From contig CAZGQM010000004.1 in NCBI GenBank assembly GCA_964528055.1, positions 62,001-126,000 on the forward strand: a stretch of DNA of 64,000 bases. The letters are read 5' to 3'. Every line of letters starts with the position of its first letter. The first letter of the stretch is position 1. Under the pieces are notes generated by a model, which saw only the letters and a list, made by a program, of their open reading frames with translations, had not been told where the DNA came from and did not search any database. Source of the DNA: Geoanaerobacter sp964528055 (GTDB taxonomy: Bacteria > Desulfobacterota > Desulfuromonadia > Geobacterales > DSM-12255). Positions 61,895 to 64,000 of this stretch are shown here, in pieces. The position numbers were made by a program, and so were the translations under genes.

Positions 61895-63762
61895 GGCTTC
61901 CTGTTCAGCTCTTCCGGGATATTCAAGGGGGCATCCTTTACCAGGGCCTCACCGAAACGACTCTTTTGTAGTTGCGAGGTTGCGGCAAGGTCGGCGGCAT
62001 CCTTTACGATGTGCGGAGTGAGCATGATGAGCAGGTTGGTCTTCTGCCGTGTCTTTGTCTTGGTCTTGAACAGCCACCCAAGACCGGGGATATCCCCCAG
62101 GAAAGGTACTTTGGAAACGGTTTCATTTTCTGTATCCTGGATCAAGCCGCCGATTACAACCGTTTCCTTATCCTTGACGACGATGCTGGTTTTAGCCGAA
62201 CGTTTCGTAGTGACCAGGTCAATCGCCTGCCCCTTGCTATCCTTTACTGCTGAAATCTCCTGATTGATATCCATCCGGATATAGTCCCCTTCGCTGATCT
62301 GGGGCTTGATCTTCAGATTGATACCGATATCCTTTCGTTCAACGGAGGTTGTTTGAAATCCAGTAGTGACCGTGGACGAACCCTGAAAGGGGACATTCTC
62401 TCCGACATTTATCTCGGCCTCTTTATTGTCTGAAGTCAGTATATTTGGCGTGGATAGGATGTTGAGCAATCCGTTTTTGTCCAGCGCCTTTAGTACGCCG
62501 GTTACATTTGCAGGACGCGCCTCGAAGTTGTTCAGCAGTTTCGATGCAGCAGAATTGCTGAGAATCGTCCCCAAGGTGCCAAGAGGGTCGTAGATGCCTG
62601 CAACAGCCAGATACTTGTCGATGACGCCTCCCCCAATTACGCCGCTCTGCAGACCCAGTTCCCGGGACTTGTCCAAAGACACCTCGGCAATAAGGACCTG
62701 TACAAAGACCTGTTTGCTGCGGCGATCCAGCTTTTTAATCACCTGGATGAGGTTGTTGTAGTCGTTGGGTGAAGCCATGATGACCAGGGAATTGGATCCC
62801 TTGTCCGGGGTGATGCTTACCTTGCCGCTTTCAAAGGGGGACACCTGCGGGGCTGAGGCGCCCGGCTGCCCAGTCGGCTGAACGGCAATCCCCTTGACCA
62901 CACCGTCAAGGACTTTGGCCAACTCGGTGGCATCGGTGTTCTCCAGATAATAGACATTAACCTTGCTGCTGGCCTCGGGTTGTGCAACGTCTATCACCGT
63001 TACCAGACGCTTCACGTCTTCCTTGAGACCGTCGGAACCGAAGAGCACCAGTGCATTGAGTCGGGTATCCGCAACCACGGCACCACTGCTCAACTGCTGT
63101 CCAGGCTGCTTTGGAGCCTTGTCCCGACTCCCCATCCAGTCTCTGACGATAGTGGCAGTGGCCTCGGCAGAAGCGTTTTTAAGAAAGAGCAGCTCAGCAC
63201 CTTCGCGTCTCTGCTCAGTGTCGATCATCTCGACTATCCCGAGGATCTTATTGATATTGAATGCCGAATCTACCACCAGGAGAAGGTTCCCGGGGCCAAA
63301 GGCCGATATGTAACCATCCTTGGATACAACAGGTTGCAGGAAGGTCACCGACTCGGCGGCTGTTATGTTCTCTAGGGAGATCACCCTGGCAACGTATGAG
63401 TCATTTACCGGCAGTCTGTCTCCATCTACGAGAACCTTCATCCCTGACTGCTTGGCAGCAGAGGTCGGGACTATCTTGTTGACCCTCCCTGAGGGGATGA
63501 TGGTAAAGCCCTTGAGTTCAAGGACCGAAGTAAAGACATTGAAGGCCTCTTCCGTTGAGAGTTTTGCAGGCGAGTAGACGGAAATCTTCCCTTTTACCCG
63601 TTCATCCATTATGAAGTTACGACCGGTAAGATCACTTATGAACTTCACCATCGTGGAGATATCCACATCGTTGAAGTTGAGGACTACCCCTTTTGCATAT
63701 GCCTGGAGAGGAAGGCAAAGGAGCATCAGTGTCATGACAAGATATTTAAACTTTTTGTGCAA
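61891..63762 (-). CDS. gspD: Type II secretion system secretin D
   Basis: A Sec signal peptide (LVMTLMLLCLPLQAYAKG) starts the protein. N0-N3 domains (GKISVYSPAKLSTEEAFNVF, and repeats with VYYLENTDATELAKVL) lead to the secretin barrel with VFVQVLIAEVSLDKSRELGL, VPFLGDIPGLGWLFK and LLIMLTPHIV. GspD forms the outer-membrane channel. At 623 aa it is of standard size; no pilotin-binding S-domain is apparent at the C-terminus. Confidence 0.95.
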   Translation of the reverse strand: MHKKFKYLVMTLMLLCLPLQAYAKGVVLNFNDVDISTMVKFISDLTGRNFIMDERVKGKISVYSPAKLSTEEAFNVFTSVLELKGFTIIPSGRVNKIVPTSAAKQSGMKVLVDGDRLPVNDSYVARVISLENITAAESVTFLQPVVSKDGYISAFGPGNLLLVVDSAFNINKILGIVEMIDTEQRREGAELLFLKNASAEATATIVRDWMGSRDKAPKQPGQQLSSGAVVADTRLNALVLFGSDGLKEDVKRLVTVIDVAQPEASSKVNVYYLENTDATELAKVLDGVVKGIAVQPTGQPGASAPQVSPFESGKVSITPDKGSNSLVIMASPNDYNNLIQVIKKLDRRSKQVFVQVLIAEVSLDKSRELGLQSGVIGGGVIDKYLAVAGIYDPLGTLGTILSNSAASKLLNNFEARPANVTGVLKALDKNGLLNILSTPNILTSDNKEAEINVGENVPFQGSSTVTTGFQTTSVERKDIGINLKIKPQISEGDYIRMDINQEISAVKDSKGQAIDLVTTKRSAKTSIVVKDKETVVIGGLIQDTENETVSKVPFLGDIPGLGWLFKTKTKTRQKTNLLIMLTPHIVKDAADLAATSQLQKSRFGEALVKDAPLNIPEELNRKP

Positions 63763-63819
63763 GGCAAACCTCCAGGTGAGGCTCAGGTAGGCGGCAAAGC
63801 GAACTAGCGTTGATCGCCC

Positions 63820-64000
63820 CTAACGGATGTCATAGTTGAATGTAGACGCTTGTCCATCGCGCAGCAGCTCAAGTTTGATCCTGCTCTGCCCCTTAAGCGA
63901 CGCCAAAGACTGTATCGCCTTTTCAGGTGAATCTATGGGAAAGTCATTGATCCTCAAGAGCACATCGCCATTCTTGATCCCGATCGTGGCGAAAATCCCG
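63820..64000 (-). CDS. gspC: Type II secretion system protein C, C-terminal PDZ domain (cut by window end)
   Basis: The minus-strand frame reads IGIKNGDVLLRINDFPIDSP and ends FNYDIR-stop at 63820. This is the C-terminal PDZ domain of GspC, which contacts the secretin. It lies 57 bp before gspD in the usual operon order. The membrane anchor and HR domain are outside the window. Confidence 0.88.
   Translation of the reverse strand, partial: GIFATIGIKNGDVLLRINDFPIDSPEKAIQSLASLKGQSRIKLELLRDGQASTFNYDIR

Overview
The window looks like a chromosome segment from a Desulfuromonadota bacterium of the Geobacter type. Its right third carries housekeeping and secretion genes in an order and style typical of that group (AmmeMemoRadiSam radical SAM enzyme, PlsC, RNase J, FtsK, ACT-domain regulator, peptide deformylase, then a complete gsp type II secretion operon in the order C-D-E-F-G-H-I-J-K-L-M-N). 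The left two thirds are accessory DNA of several origins. The genus is an inference from gene content; there is no rRNA gene to fix it.

Layout. 1-4368 (minus strand): a two-gene operon with an HTH/SNF2-helicase/DUF3883 protein and a DUF4062 protein, probably anti-phage or anti-plasmid. 4369-4622: two back-to-back consensus promoters. 4623-12591 (plus): a Tn7-like transposition module, tnsA-tnsB-tnsC, then tnsD/tniQ, then an unrecognised gene in the tnsE position, closed by a strong hairpin. 12844-26784 (plus): a dense series of 15 genes that I consider the best candidate for an undescribed system. It joins small membrane or lipoproteins, an FhaA-N-terminal-like protein, a SEDS (RodA/FtsW) glycosyltransferase, a class B penicillin-binding protein, a DEDD exonuclease, a double AAA+ ATPase, two tandem WG-repeat membrane proteins, a SPOR-NlpC/P60 lipoprotein, and a DnaE-like protein that has lost its polymerase catalytic aspartates. 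Peptidoglycan synthesis and cutting are thus encoded beside a pseudo-replicase. 26818-27300: remnants, including a DUF4143 ATPase tail.

27308-34649 (minus, clearly A+T-rich): a biosynthetic cluster with an SPASM radical SAM protein, a lysine-2,3-aminomutase-like enzyme, a fused B12-radical SAM/MoaA-like radical SAM protein, a DUF362 protein and an asparagine-synthetase-like ligase without the glutaminase cysteine; no precursor peptide is evident. 34690-35322 is a membrane protein of unknown role. 35364-40628 is a 1754-residue DUF4011/SF1 helicase/nuclease resembling the Hhe defence protein. 40715-43076 holds an L,D-transpeptidase, a TPR protein, a LigT-like phosphoesterase and a small membrane protein. 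43077-44195 is decaying DNA with an amidohydrolase tail, a transposase tail and three copies of a 21-bp repeat.

44196-53474 (plus) is the housekeeping block, ending with a pseudopilin-like gene and a zinc-ribbon membrane protein. 53487-64000 (minus) is the type II secretion operon, whose first gene gspC is cut by the window end.
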